This document shows positions 24,768-33,110 of a stretch of DNA of 64,000 nt, one piece after another. The notes beneath the pieces were generated by a model, which ran no database searches, was not told the DNA's origin, and was given only the letters and a program-made list of their open reading frames with translations. Numbering within the stretch: position 1 is the first letter of the stretch; every line of letters begins with the position of its first letter. The DNA comes from Streptomyces sp. HPF1205. GTDB lineage: Bacteria; Actinomycetota; Actinomycetes; Streptomycetales; Streptomycetaceae. The stretch covers positions 124,001 to 188,000 of the forward strand of contig NZ_JAINVH010000001.1 in the NCBI RefSeq assembly GCF_020400825.1, read 5' to 3'. Made by a program: the position numbers and the translations under genes.

Positions 24768-24823
24768 CTGCTGACGTCGTAGACATTAGCATCAGGTCCG
24801 CGACGAGGGGAAATCGATAGGGC

Positions 24824-24846
24824 TCAGAGCCCGCCGGGGGCTCTGA
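24824..24846. terminator. Stem-loop overlapping the prim-pol gene's stop
   Basis: TCAGAGCCC and GGGCTCTGA form a perfect 9-bp stem with the 5-nt loop GCCGG. The first three bases are the complement of the stop codon. There is no T-tract, so termination is likely but not certain. Confidence 0.5.
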
Positions 24847-25525
24847 CCAGGGGCGGAGTGGTCCTGGCGGGGGTGCGGCGGGCGGCCCGGACGCAGGCCC
24901 ACAGCAGCACGGCCGCGCCCGGCAGCCACGGGCCGCGCTCGCCCGGGAGGCCGCCCCGCGGCGCGACGACCCAGCGGTCCTCGGCATCGGGTGCGCAGCC
25001 GCGGGGCGGTGGCACCGTGACCGCGTCCCCGGCGCCGTGGAACAGCAGCGGCGGCACCGCGCGGGCCCACTCCTCCCAGCCCAGCAGGGACGGCAGCCGC
25101 TGCGCCGTGCCCGGGGCGGCGAAGACCAGGACCCGGCCGCGCCGCACGGCGACAGGGCCGCGGCCCGGACCCGCCGTCCACAACTGCTCCAGCATCCGGC
25201 GGCCGAAGAGCGCCGGCAGGTCCACCACGTCGAACACGGTCCCGCACGGCAGGACGGCGGGCGCCGTCGGCCGGGCCGTCCACCGCGCGGCCACCGTGCG
25301 CGGGGACGGATCGGCGGACGCGAGCCACGCGGCTCCCGCCGGGTCGGCGTGCGCGGCGTGCGTCCGCCGCCTGACCTCCCCGAAGACGTCCAGGGCCGCC
25401 GCGGGGAACCCGGGGGCCGTGGAGTCCGTGGGTGTCGTGGTTGCCAGGGTGCCGGCCGTTTCGCGGGCGGGGTCGCCCGTCGTCCGCGCGGGGTCCTGCG
25501 GGGCGGGCCCATGCCATGCGTCCAT
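24824..25525 (-). CDS. Small prim-pol-like protein
   Basis: A 233-aa protein. The segments AVLPCGTVFDVVDLPALFGR, GPVAVRRGRVLVFAAPGTA and GAGDAVTVPPP, ending in WLPGAAVLLWACVRAARR, follow the pattern of the N-terminal bifunctional primase-polymerase-like domains that Streptomyces carries as stand-alone proteins of 200-300 aa. Those often lack an obvious catalytic triad, and their role is unknown. I cannot point to certain catalytic aspartates here. The stop overlaps a perfect 9-bp hairpin. The start at ATG 25525 is the most upstream reasonable one. No operon partner is visible. Confidence 0.55.
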   Translation of the reverse strand: MDAWHGPAPQDPARTTGDPARETAGTLATTTPTDSTAPGFPAAALDVFGEVRRRTHAAHADPAGAAWLASADPSPRTVAARWTARPTAPAVLPCGTVFDVVDLPALFGRRMLEQLWTAGPGRGPVAVRRGRVLVFAAPGTAQRLPSLLGWEEWARAVPPLLFHGAGDAVTVPPPRGCAPDAEDRWVVAPRGGLPGERGPWLPGAAVLLWACVRAARRTPARTTPPLVRAPGGL

Positions 25526-25621
25526 GCCGTCTACCTGTACCGATCCGGCGGACGGCGGCCGGGCGTTTCAGTCGAAACCGGGACGCGAGCACGGTCGGGG
25601 GAGTACCGTGCGCGCCCCGCG

Positions 25622-26056
25622 TCAGGGTGTGACGCCGCCGCCCCTGATCAGGCCCTCCCCGTACTCGACCATCCGCCTCGCGTAGTCCTCGGTCCACCCG
25701 GCGCGTTCGGCGAGGGCGGCGGCGGTGAGGCGGTCGAAGCGGCGCGGGTCGGCGAGCTGGGCGGCGGCTATCGCCTGGAACTCGGTGGCGCGCTCGGCCG
25801 CCGCGCGGAACGCCACGGCCAGCTCGGTGGCCCGGACCAGCAACTCCTGCGGATCGTCCATCGACTCCAGGTCGAAGAAGCGGTCGGTGCCGGCGCCGCT
25901 GGGGGCCCCGGGTTCGAACAGCAGCGAGGCGGGGCGTCTGGGCTGGCCGCGGCGGGCCTCGTCCTCGCGCGCCAGCCGTTCCCGTACCTCCTCCGCCGGG
26001 GTCGCGGGCTCCTCGTGCGGGTCCTGCGGGTCGTGAGCCGGTCGCGGCTCGGGCAT
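25622..26056 (-). CDS. Conserved hypothetical protein, 144 aa
   Basis: I do not recognise a named family. The first ~50 residues are charged and proline-rich (HDPQDPHEEPATPAEEVRER). The rest is alpha-helical: FFDLESMDDPQELLVRATEL, AFRAAAERATEFQAIAAAQL, RFDRLTAAALAERAGWTEDY. The last part resembles a small helix-turn-helix-like helical bundle. The start is the ATG at 26056 with GGAGG nine bases upstream; the open frame before it is not needed. It lies 106 nt after the helicase gene on the same strand and could be read through from that operon. Confidence 0.7.
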   Translation of the reverse strand: MPEPRPAHDPQDPHEEPATPAEEVRERLAREDEARRGQPRRPASLLFEPGAPSGAGTDRFFDLESMDDPQELLVRATELAVAFRAAAERATEFQAIAAAQLADPRRFDRLTAAALAERAGWTEDYARRMVEYGEGLIRGGGVTP

Positions 26057-26162
26057 GCGGTTACCTCCGGGAATCGGTCGACGCCTTCCATTGTCCCGCC
26101 TGCCCCGTCCGGCGGGCGGCGTCCCGCGGCACATCCGGGACAACCTTGACCCGTGGGTCCCG

Positions 26163-27530
26163 CTACGGCCGCCAGCTCACCCGGTGCTCGGCCAGGTGGG
26201 TCAGCACCGCGTGGTTGGCCTCCCAGCCGTCGGGGAACTTGACGGTGACGCCCAGGCGGACCGGTTCGGAGGACGGGTGCTCGTCGAGGAGTTCCGCGAC
26301 GCCCGCCCGGCAGACGACCACGCAGGCGTGCCGGTGCCGGGAGGCGAGCACGCACAGCCGGCCGGTCTCCAGGTGGAAGGCCGTCGCGTCCGGGCGCCCG
26401 GACAGCGGGTGCAGCACCACGGTGACGTCGAACTCCCGGCCCTGCAGCCGGTTCGCCGTGTCGACGGCCACCCCGCCCGGACCGGCGGCGACGCCCACGG
26501 CCGCCAGCGCCCCCCGTACCGCCGCCGCCTGGTCGCGGTGGGCCGTGCCGACCGCGATCCGGTCCGCGGTCAGCGGCGCGGGCAGCGGGTCGGGCGCGGA
26601 GTACGTCAGGCCGCCGCGGTCCAGCAGCCGCCGCACGATCAGCGCCACCGTGCGGACCGCCTCGGGATCGGTGCGCGGGGTGTGCCGCGCCGGCAGCTCC
26701 AGCAGCCCCCATCCGCTCTCGGCCGCCTCGTCCAGCACCCGGTCCGGGCCGCTGCCGTCGCCGCTCACCCCGAACCGCAGCCGCCGCTCGCCCAGCGCCG
26801 TACCGCTGCGGAAGGGCGTGTACGGGTAGAAGGCCCGCGACACCAGGGGCGCCGCCGTCGCCGGGAGCCGCCACGACACGGGCAGCCGGTGCTGCGGCAG
26901 CCCCGGGTTGTGCGCGAGCAGCGTGACGACCGCGCTCGCCGAGGGGTCGTAGCTCAGCCCGGCCCACTGCTCGGCGCCGACCACGCTGAACGGGTCGAGC
27001 TGCCCGGGGTCGCCCACGAACAGCGCCCGCTCGAACAGCCCGGCCACCCGCAGCAGCGCGTCGGAGCGCATCTGATAGGCCTCGTCCACGATCGCGTACC
27101 GCCACGGCTCGGTGTCCTTGACGTACGCCCACTTCGCGGCCGTCGCCAGCACCACCGCGCGGTCGCGCAGGTCCGCCACCGAGGCGGACTTCGCGACCTG
27201 CGGGTGCCGGTCGAGCAGCGGGTCGGGCGGGGAGTCGGCGCCGTGCAGCCGGCCGACCGGCAGGTCGGGGTCGGCGGCGGCCAGCCGGTCGGCGAGGTCG
27301 TCGACCTGGGCGTTGGTCTGCGCGACGATCATCAGCGACTCGCCCGCGGCGGCCAGTTCGCGGGCCGCGCGCACCACCAGCGTGGACTTCCCGGCGCCGG
27401 GCGGCGAGTCCACGACCACCCCGCGGGCGGTGCCGCGCACGGTGCTCTCCAGGATCGCCGCGGTCGCGGCGGCGGCCTCGGCCGCCGGATCGAACCCGTC
27501 CGTACGGGCGGCCGGCGCGTGCTGGGTCAC
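26163..27530 (-). CDS. Superfamily 1 (Dna2/Upf1-like) helicase
   Basis: A 455-aa ATPase with SF1 helicase motifs in order: Walker A PPGAGKST (residues 43-50), motif Ia-like LMIVAQTNAQVDDLADRL, motif II IVDEAYQMRSDALL, motif III FVGDPGQLDPFSVV, and the C-terminal half with VDTANRLQGREFDVTVVL and motif VI-like VLASRHRHACVVV. It is much shorter than UvrD or RecB, close to a minimal helicase core. The GTG start at 27530 overlaps the stop of the upstream 523-aa gene by 4 nt, so translation is coupled. With the Fe-S nuclease two genes upstream it resembles a split Dna2, which suggests work on DNA ends or flaps. That is inference. Confidence 0.82.
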   Translation of the reverse strand: MTQHAPAARTDGFDPAAEAAAATAAILESTVRGTARGVVVDSPPGAGKSTLVVRAARELAAAGESLMIVAQTNAQVDDLADRLAAADPDLPVGRLHGADSPPDPLLDRHPQVAKSASVADLRDRAVVLATAAKWAYVKDTEPWRYAIVDEAYQMRSDALLRVAGLFERALFVGDPGQLDPFSVVGAEQWAGLSYDPSASAVVTLLAHNPGLPQHRLPVSWRLPATAAPLVSRAFYPYTPFRSGTALGERRLRFGVSGDGSGPDRVLDEAAESGWGLLELPARHTPRTDPEAVRTVALIVRRLLDRGGLTYSAPDPLPAPLTADRIAVGTAHRDQAAAVRGALAAVGVAAGPGGVAVDTANRLQGREFDVTVVLHPLSGRPDATAFHLETGRLCVLASRHRHACVVVCRAGVAELLDEHPSSEPVRLGVTVKFPDGWEANHAVLTHLAEHRVSWRP

Positions 27531-29098
27531 AGGTAGTCCTCCGCGGTCACCGGGTCGGGCGGCTCCGGTACGGGCGCGGCGGCGCCGGGCGGGCCGCCGT
27601 GCGTCCAGGGCGTGTTCTCGGCCTCGGGCAGCGCGGGGCCGCCGCGCGGTTCGTGCTCGAAGAAGGTGAAGGTCACGGTGTCGCCGGGCGAGGGGACCGA
27701 GCCCTCCTTCGGGGTGCGGCCGCTGCCCATGCCGCCGGTGAGCCGGACGGTGACCAGCCAGGCGCCCCGCGGCTGCCCGGGCCCGTCCGCGCTCTCGACC
27801 GCCACCAGTTGCGCGCTCTGCGCCGACTTCGCCGTCGGCAGCGCCCGGTACGCCTTCGCGCCCGGCTCGGCCTGCGGCAGGTCGGCAGTCTCCACGGTCA
27901 CCAGCGGGCGCGGTGTGGGCCGCTTGCTGTCGGAGTACGCCATCTCCACGCCGGTCACGCGGCCGGTGAACGCCTCGCCCGCCAGCCGCCGCTCCGCCAT
28001 GGCCAGCGGGTCGTCCAGCGCCTCCTGGGCCAGCAGCCTGGCCTGCGCCGCCTCCCGCCCCGCCAGCTTCTGCGCCGCCGTGATCGCGTCGTCCCGCTTG
28101 GGCTGCGGGGGCTCGCCCGCCCGGACCCGGTCCCGGTGGCCGGTGAACGACCAGCGGTCCCGCCGCCACCGCTCCTCGGCGTGCGCCGCCTCGGGCAGCG
28201 TCCGCAGCAGGTCGATGCCGCGCCACACGTCCTCCCACGTGGGCCGCAGCTGCGACGCCACCAGCTCGCGCACCTCGGCCTCGGCCGCCCGGGCGGCCGC
28301 GCCCCCGCCCCGCGCCGCGTCGTAGCGGGCCAGGGCCGGGGCCAGTACCCGGTTGTCGAAGGCCGGGTCGGTGGCCGGGCCCGCCGGCGGGCTGAACAGC
28401 AGGCCGTCCGGGCCGCGGCCGGTCTCCGCGCGGGCGGCCGCCGCGGCGCCGTCCATGCCGGGCGGCGGGTCGATCCAGCCGAGCAGGGCGCCCAGGTGCT
28501 GGTCCTCCATGGCGGACTGGCCGGTGGTCCAGTGCCGGGTGAGCTGGTCGGTCACGGCCCACAGCAGGGCGCTGCCGGGCGTGCGGGCGCGTTCGGCATA
28601 GTGCGTCAGCCAGCGGCCGAGCAGGGGTACGGGGGCGGGCACGGGGTGCGGCGCGTCCGGGTCGTCGGCGGTGCGCAGGAACCGGGTCGAGCGGCCGATC
28701 AGCCGTACGTACTCCAGGGTCGTCGAGTTGGGCACCACGATCTGCGGCGCGTCGGCGCACAGCTCGACCGGGTCCCCGGCACGGGCCCGGTCGCCGGCCG
28801 GTTCGGCCTCCACCCGGTCCTCGTACTCCGCCAGGCGCGGCAGCAGCACTCCCGCGAGGTCGGCGAAGAAGGCGAACCGCAGGTCCCGGTTCAGCGGCTG
28901 CGGCACCACCAGCAGCTCCGGTGCCTCGCGCCGCCACCCCACCATGGCTCCCAGCGGCGCCCCGGCCTCACCCGCGGTCGTCAGCAGCACCAGGACGACG
29001 GGTTCCGCGGCGAGCCGCAGGTGCCGCACGGTCGCCGCCGGCACGGCCCGCCCCCGGACCGCGGCCTCCGCCCGGGCCAGGGCCTGCATCACGCTCAC
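27527..29098 (-). CDS. Unknown 523-aa protein between nuclease and helicase genes
   Basis: I recognise no family. The N-terminal third (GAPLGAMVGWRREAPELLVV, LNRDLRFAFFADLAGVLLPRL, PQIVVPNSTTLEYVRLIGRS) looks like a mixed alpha/beta fold. The middle is helical, with TGQSAMEDQHLGALLGWIDPP, WEDVWRGIDLLRTL and a long charged stretch KRDDAITAAQKLAGREAAQA. The last ~130 residues are beta-rich (FTGRVTGVEMAYSDSK, GAWLVTVRLTGGMGSG, GDTVTFTFFEHEPRGG) and could be a nucleic-acid-binding barrel, which is a guess. No catalytic motif is evident. It lies 55 nt after the Fe-S nuclease and overlaps the helicase start by 4 nt, so the three genes form one operon and probably one complex. Confidence 0.75.
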   Translation of the reverse strand: MSVMQALARAEAAVRGRAVPAATVRHLRLAAEPVVLVLLTTAGEAGAPLGAMVGWRREAPELLVVPQPLNRDLRFAFFADLAGVLLPRLAEYEDRVEAEPAGDRARAGDPVELCADAPQIVVPNSTTLEYVRLIGRSTRFLRTADDPDAPHPVPAPVPLLGRWLTHYAERARTPGSALLWAVTDQLTRHWTTGQSAMEDQHLGALLGWIDPPPGMDGAAAAARAETGRGPDGLLFSPPAGPATDPAFDNRVLAPALARYDAARGGGAAARAAEAEVRELVASQLRPTWEDVWRGIDLLRTLPEAAHAEERWRRDRWSFTGHRDRVRAGEPPQPKRDDAITAAQKLAGREAAQARLLAQEALDDPLAMAERRLAGEAFTGRVTGVEMAYSDSKRPTPRPLVTVETADLPQAEPGAKAYRALPTAKSAQSAQLVAVESADGPGQPRGAWLVTVRLTGGMGSGRTPKEGSVPSPGDTVTFTFFEHEPRGGPALPEAENTPWTHGGPPGAAAPVPEPPDPVTAEDYL

Positions 29099-29153
29099 AC
29101 GGGCCTCCCGTTCGTACCGCTCCCGTACCGTCCGCCGGACCCGGTACGCGCCC

Positions 29154-30263
29154 TCACCGGGCCCCGTCCTTCGCCGCGAGCGCCTCCGCGCGCAGGGTCG
29201 CCGCCCGGCGCAGGGCGGCGACCGCCGGATCGGAGGCGTCGCCCTCCTTCCCGGAGGCGGCCGCCAGGACGGCGTCGACCGTCGTCAGGTCGCCCAGGTC
29301 GCCGCGCAGCGCCCGGCCGCACGCCTCGATCCGGCCGGCGGCCTGTGCCGCGTTCCGGCAGTGGAAGGAGAGTTCGCACGCGGACAGGCACTCGGGGGCG
29401 TACGCGGCGGGAACGGCGTCGACCGCGGCGCGCAGCTGCGCGGGCGGCCTGGTGGGGCCGCGGCCGTCCGGGCCGCGGCCGAGGTCGAACGTGGTGCCGG
29501 GCGGGAGGCCCGAGGCGATCTCCTCGATGCGGGTGAGCCGGGCGAGCTGCCGCCGGGTGACCGAGAGCTGGCGCCGGACGTCGACCCAGGAGGCGGTGGG
29601 CAGGTTGGAGAAGTCCTTGGGGCACACCAGCAGCACGTCCGTGCGGGTGCGGCCCGCGGCGAGCATGTCGAGCGCGAGGACGTACACCGCGGCCTGCCGC
29701 GCCGCCGCGCCGACCTTCACCGCGTCCGCGCCGCCGTCCAGGATCGGGAAGGACTTGATCTCGGCGACCGTCCACTTCCCGTCCGGCCCCACGGCCACCG
29801 CGTCGGGCTCCAGGTAGGCGACGGACCCGGCCACCTCCAGGGCGAGCAGCGGGTGGTCCAGCAGCGTCCAGCCGCCGGCCGCGGCCTGCTCGAACGCGAG
29901 CCGGGTGCGGGCGGCGCGGCCCTCCGGCCCGGGCGCGGACAGGTCGGGGACCGCGGCGGCCCGCGCCTGCTCCTCGTCCGCGCCGAGCAGCCGCAGCAGT
30001 TCGGCACCCCCGTCGGCCTTGACCCGGGTCTCGAAGGCATGCCCGCGCGAGAAGGCGAACCGGGACTGCCCGAACGGCGCCGGCGCCCCCAGCACCTCGG
30101 CCACCGCGCCCTTGTCGACCCCGGCGGCGTCCAGCAGGGCGCGCCTGCGGCAGCCGGGGTTGGCGGCGAGCGCGGCCAGCGCCCGCGCGTCCAGGGGGCG
30201 GGGGGCGCCGCCGCCGCGCAGTTCGGCCAGCCTGTCCCGCAGCGAGTCGTGCGTAGTACTCAC
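29154..30263 (-). CDS. Cas4/Dna2-type PD-(D/E)XK nuclease with probable Fe-S cluster
   Basis: A 369-aa protein carrying the full RecB-family nuclease signature. This comprises His75 in FSRGHAFET (motif I), Asp154 in YLEPDAVAV, Glu168 and Lys170 in WTVAEIKSF, and Gln190/Tyr194 in ARQAAVYVLAL. Four cysteines are placed as in Cas4, Dna2 and AddB Fe-S nucleases: Cys38 (NPGCRRR) far upstream and Cys292, Cys296, Cys302 (ECLSACELSFHC) near the C-terminus. The spacing is CX3CX5C rather than the usual CX2CX5C. It is the first gene of an operon with an unknown protein and an SF1 helicase. It starts with GTG at 30263, 21 nt after the PAP2 gene. Confidence 0.78.
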   Translation of the reverse strand: MSTTHDSLRDRLAELRGGGAPRPLDARALAALAANPGCRRRALLDAAGVDKGAVAEVLGAPAPFGQSRFAFSRGHAFETRVKADGGAELLRLLGADEEQARAAAVPDLSAPGPEGRAARTRLAFEQAAAGGWTLLDHPLLALEVAGSVAYLEPDAVAVGPDGKWTVAEIKSFPILDGGADAVKVGAAARQAAVYVLALDMLAAGRTRTDVLLVCPKDFSNLPTASWVDVRRQLSVTRRQLARLTRIEEIASGLPPGTTFDLGRGPDGRGPTRPPAQLRAAVDAVPAAYAPECLSACELSFHCRNAAQAAGRIEACGRALRGDLGDLTTVDAVLAAASGKEGDASDPAVAALRRAATLRAEALAAKDGAR

Positions 30264-30284
30264 CCGCGAAAGTGTGGCACCCGG

Positions 30285-31349
30285 CTAGGACATCCTGCCG
30301 CGCCCGGCGTGTTCTCCGCGGGCGGCGGCGTCCGGTCCCGGACCGTCCTCGTCGTCGCCGCCGGGCTCGCGCCCGGCCGCGGGTCCCTGCGCGCGCTCCT
30401 TCGCGGCCGGGGCGTCCCCGGCGTCCCTGCTGTTCCCGGCGTCCTTCGTGTCCCGCGTGACCTGTACCGGCAGCGTGACGGTCCGCCGCGCGGACTCGCC
30501 CGCCGGGACGAGGACGGGCGCCACCCGCGCCCCGGTAAGCGTGCCTTCCCCGGCGGCGGCGGACGCGCCGCGCGCCCCGCGCGCCCTCGCCTGGAGCACG
30601 TCCACGACCCGCAGGGAAGGCCGGGCCAGCACGTAGCCGACGCCCATGACGGCCACGCCCGCCGCCACGTCCATCAGGTAGTGGTTGGCCGTGCCCATGA
30701 CCACGATCGCGGTCGTCACCGGGTACAGCACGCCGAGGACGCGCAGCAGCGGGTTGCGGCCGTAGCGCCACAGCTGGATGCCGCACCACAGCGACCAGCC
30801 GACGTGGAGGCTCGGCATGGCCGCGTACTCGTTGGTGAGGTGCCCCATGCCGCGCGGGGCGCTCGCGTCGGTGCCCCACCAGCCCCAGTCGCCGTACTGC
30901 GCCATGGTGTCGATGAAGCCGTGGCCGCCGGTCAGCAGCCGGGGCGGGGCGGTGGGCAGCAGGGTGAAGCCGATCAGGCCGATCAGGGTGGAGATCAGCA
31001 GCCAGGTGCGGGCCACCCGGTAGTGGGTCGGGCGGCGGCGCCACAGCCACACGAGTATGGACGGCGTGACGATGTAGTGCAGCGAGGCGTACGCGAAGTC
31101 GGCGGGGACGCCCAGGAAGGCGTGGTCCGTGAAGAGGGTGTTGAACCAGCGCTCGGGATCCAGGTGCAGGACCTGCTCGAAGTGGAGGATCTTGGCACCG
31201 TGCCCGACGGCGTCGTCCACATCGCCCCGCACCAGCAGGCGGGCGCCCGAGTAGAGCGCGTACATGACGGCGATGAGCGGCAGTTCGGTCCACCAGCGCA
31301 GCCTGCCCCGGTACGCGGAGGCTCGCGGCGCGGCGGCGGTGATCGTCAT
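30285..31349 (-). CDS. PAP2 superfamily membrane phosphatase
   Basis: A 354-aa integral membrane protein with about six hydrophobic segments between residues 20 and 240. The PAP2 catalytic signature is split as AMPSLHVGWSLW (motif 2, with the SxxH histidine) and GTANHYLMDV (motif 3, SRxxHxxxD-like with Asn for Arg). This variant resembles the inositol-phosphorylceramide-synthase-like group of PAP2 proteins, which transfer or remove lipid-linked phosphate groups. The last ~110 residues are a disordered, charged cytoplasmic tail. It is divergent from a TetR regulator with palindromes in between, so repression by that regulator is likely. Confidence 0.83.
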   Translation of the reverse strand: MTITAAAPRASAYRGRLRWWTELPLIAVMYALYSGARLLVRGDVDDAVGHGAKILHFEQVLHLDPERWFNTLFTDHAFLGVPADFAYASLHYIVTPSILVWLWRRRPTHYRVARTWLLISTLIGLIGFTLLPTAPPRLLTGGHGFIDTMAQYGDWGWWGTDASAPRGMGHLTNEYAAMPSLHVGWSLWCGIQLWRYGRNPLLRVLGVLYPVTTAIVVMGTANHYLMDVAAGVAVMGVGYVLARPSLRVVDVLQARARGARGASAAAGEGTLTGARVAPVLVPAGESARRTVTLPVQVTRDTKDAGNSRDAGDAPAAKERAQGPAAGREPGGDDEDGPGPDAAARGEHAGRGRMS

Positions 31350-31417
31350 ACGGACGTCTCTCCAGGTTCTCCGAAAGGCCGCGGGCGGCGGTCATGGACT
31401 TGTGTCGTAGGCTTAAC

Positions 31418-31487
31418 CGTACGACGTACGTTATCCCTCCCGTGCACCGCCCCGGAAATCAGGCGGGAGACACCGTTCGTACGGTGT
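31418..31487. promoter_or_regulatory. Palindromes between PAP2 and TetR genes
   Basis: Two inverted repeats occur: CGTACG-A-CGTACG at 31418-31430, and ACACCGT-TCGT-ACGGTGT at 31470-31487 (7-bp perfect arms). The second lies 30 nt before the tetR start and the first sits where the PAP2 promoter is expected. Both are candidate TetR operators; neither has been matched to a known motif. Confidence 0.55.
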
Positions 31488-31517
31488 TCAACCGCCCGTT
31501 GGCAAGGGTAGGCACCG

Positions 31518-32285
31518 ATGAAGGACGCCGCACCGCCGCCGCGGGTTGCCGCCGCGAGAGGTATGACAGACAGAGAACCCGAGAATCCCATGTCCGTGAC
31601 CCAGCCGGTGCGCGCGCCCCGGCGCCGCGCCCCCCGCAACTCCCTCAACGCCGACCGCATCCTCGACGCCGCGATCACCCTCCTCGACCGCGACGGCGCC
31701 GAGGCGTTCACCATGCGCGCCCTCGCCGGGCAGCTCGGTGTCGCCACCATGGCGGTGTACTCGCACTTCCGCGGCAAGGAGGAGATCAGCGACGCCGCCG
31801 CCAAGCGGCTGCTGGACACCATAGAGCTGCCGCCCGGCGGGACCGCCGACCCGGCCGGCGAGCTGCGCGAGGTGTGCCGCCAGGTGTACCGGCTGTTCAC
31901 CGAGCACCCCTCGGCGCTGCAGCTGCTGACCGCGCGCCCGGTGCGCGGGGACGAGGCCATCGCCGTCATCGACCGGATGCTCGCGCTGCTGCGCCGGGCC
32001 GGCCTGTCCGGGCCCGACGCGGCCTGCGCCCACGTGGCGCTCATGCAGTACACCGTGGGCGCCGCGCTGTGGAACATCCGGCGGCGGCGCGCCGTGTGCG
32101 AGGAGGGGCTGGGCGAGCGGGTGCGGACCGGGCTCGACTCGCTCCCTCCCGACCGCTACCCCACGCTCGTCCAGCTCGCGCCCGAGCTGGGCCGCGCGCA
32201 CGACAACGCGACGGCGCAGTACGAGGCCGGGCTGGACGCGATGCTGCGGGGGGTGCTGGCGGGCCCCCGGGGGGACGGGGCGTAG
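31518..32285 (+). CDS. TetR family transcriptional regulator
   Basis: A 255-aa protein. The N-terminal TetR helix-turn-helix spans about residues 42-90: NADRILDAAITLLDRDGAEA, TMRALAGQLGVATMAVYSHF. A C-terminal ligand domain of the TetR_C_1-like type ends in helices LVQLAPELGRAHDNATAQYE. The ligand is unknown. ATG 31518 is taken as start because of the purine-rich AAGGGTAGG before it; ATG 31563 or 31590 (MSVTQPV) are possible and would trim up to 24 residues. It is divergent from the PAP2 phosphatase gene. Confidence 0.87.
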   Translation: MKDAAPPPRVAAARGMTDREPENPMSVTQPVRAPRRRAPRNSLNADRILDAAITLLDRDGAEAFTMRALAGQLGVATMAVYSHFRGKEEISDAAAKRLLDTIELPPGGTADPAGELREVCRQVYRLFTEHPSALQLLTARPVRGDEAIAVIDRMLALLRRAGLSGPDAACAHVALMQYTVGAALWNIRRRRAVCEEGLGERVRTGLDSLPPDRYPTLVQLAPELGRAHDNATAQYEAGLDAMLRGVLAGPRGDGA

Positions 32286-32321
32286 CTTGGCCCTTCGCAT
32301 CCCCTGACGAAAGGTCCCGCA

Positions 32322-32912
32322 TTGGCCGCCCGCATCATCCTGGTCCGGCACGGGCAGACGCAGTGGTCGCTGTCCGGCCGCCACACCGGTCTGACCGACG
32401 TCCCGCTCACCGACGAGGGGCGGCGCACCGCGCTGCTGCTGGGCGCCCGGCTGGCCCGCGCGCCGTGGGCGGACCTGGCCGAAGCCGAGGTGCGCACCTC
32501 GCCGCTGTGCCGCGCGGCCGAGACGGCGGCGCTCGCCGGCTTCGGCCGCGCCAAGGAGTGGGACGCGCTGGTGGAGTGGGACTACGGCGACTTCGAGGGG
32601 CTGACCCCGGCGCAGATCGAGGCGCGGCGGCCGGGCGGCAGCATCTGGCGGGACGGCGTGCCGGGCGGCGAGTCCCCCGCCGCGCTCGCCGCGCGCGCGG
32701 ACGAGGTGGTCGCCTGGGCCCGCTCGGCGCCCCGCGACGTCATGGTCTTCGCGCACGGGCACATCCTGCGCACCCTGGGGGCGCGCTGGCTCGGCCTCGA
32801 CGTGTCCTTCGGCGCGTCCCTGCGGCTGGACCCGTGCTCGCTGTCGGTCCTCGGCTGGGCCTACGGGGAGCCCGCTCTGGAACGGTGGAACGACACGGGG
32901 CACCTGGGGTAG
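32322..32912 (+). CDS. Histidine phosphatase superfamily protein
   Basis: A 196-aa protein with the RHG catalytic core [10 protein letters not shown] near its N-terminus and the second histidine in [18 protein letters not shown]. The acid residue is in [22 protein letters not shown]. The size and sequence match cobalamin-phosphatase/phosphoglycerate-mutase-like acid phosphatases. The substrate cannot be assigned. The start is the TTG at 32322 with AAGG upstream, 37 nt after the TetR gene on the same strand, so co-transcription is possible. Confidence 0.9.
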   Translation: MAARIILVRHGQTQWSLSGRHTGLTDVPLTDEGRRTALLLGARLARAPWADLAEAEVRTSPLCRAAETAALAGFGRAKEWDALVEWDYGDFEGLTPAQIEARRPGGSIWRDGVPGGESPAALAARADEVVAWARSAPRDVMVFAHGHILRTLGARWLGLDVSFGASLRLDPCSLSVLGWAYGEPALERWNDTGHLG

Positions 32913-33110
32913 TCGGGACAGGTGGGGAACCCGGGGCGGGCGGGGTCGTACTGATGCGACCAGATGCCCGCCGCCGCCGCGAAACGCCACACAACGCCAC
33001 CCCTCGGGGCGGGGCGCGGGCGTAGCCGTCCGCGGGGTCGGGGCGTTGTAGTGGACGTGGTGCCGGTCACCGCGTGGCACCGCACTTCGCCGACATGAGG
33101 AGGCAACCCC

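Larger units (their letters stand above)
24228..24775 (-). repeat. Right copy of inverted tRNA-Lys repeat
   Basis: The reverse complement of the left copy at 13151-13646, 52 nt longer owing to a larger CACCGCACC-type simple-sequence stretch in the middle. The tRNA gene, the first ~100 nt after it and the inner palindromic block are the same or nearly the same. Outside GTCAGCAGGC and GGAGGACCCGACCCACC the two copies diverge at once, which sets sharp ends. Confidence 0.9.

Noticed and set aside
29154..30263. Cas4 of a CRISPR system
   Set aside because: The fold and cysteines match Cas4-type nucleases, but there is no cas1, cas2 or array in the window and the partner is an SF1 helicase.
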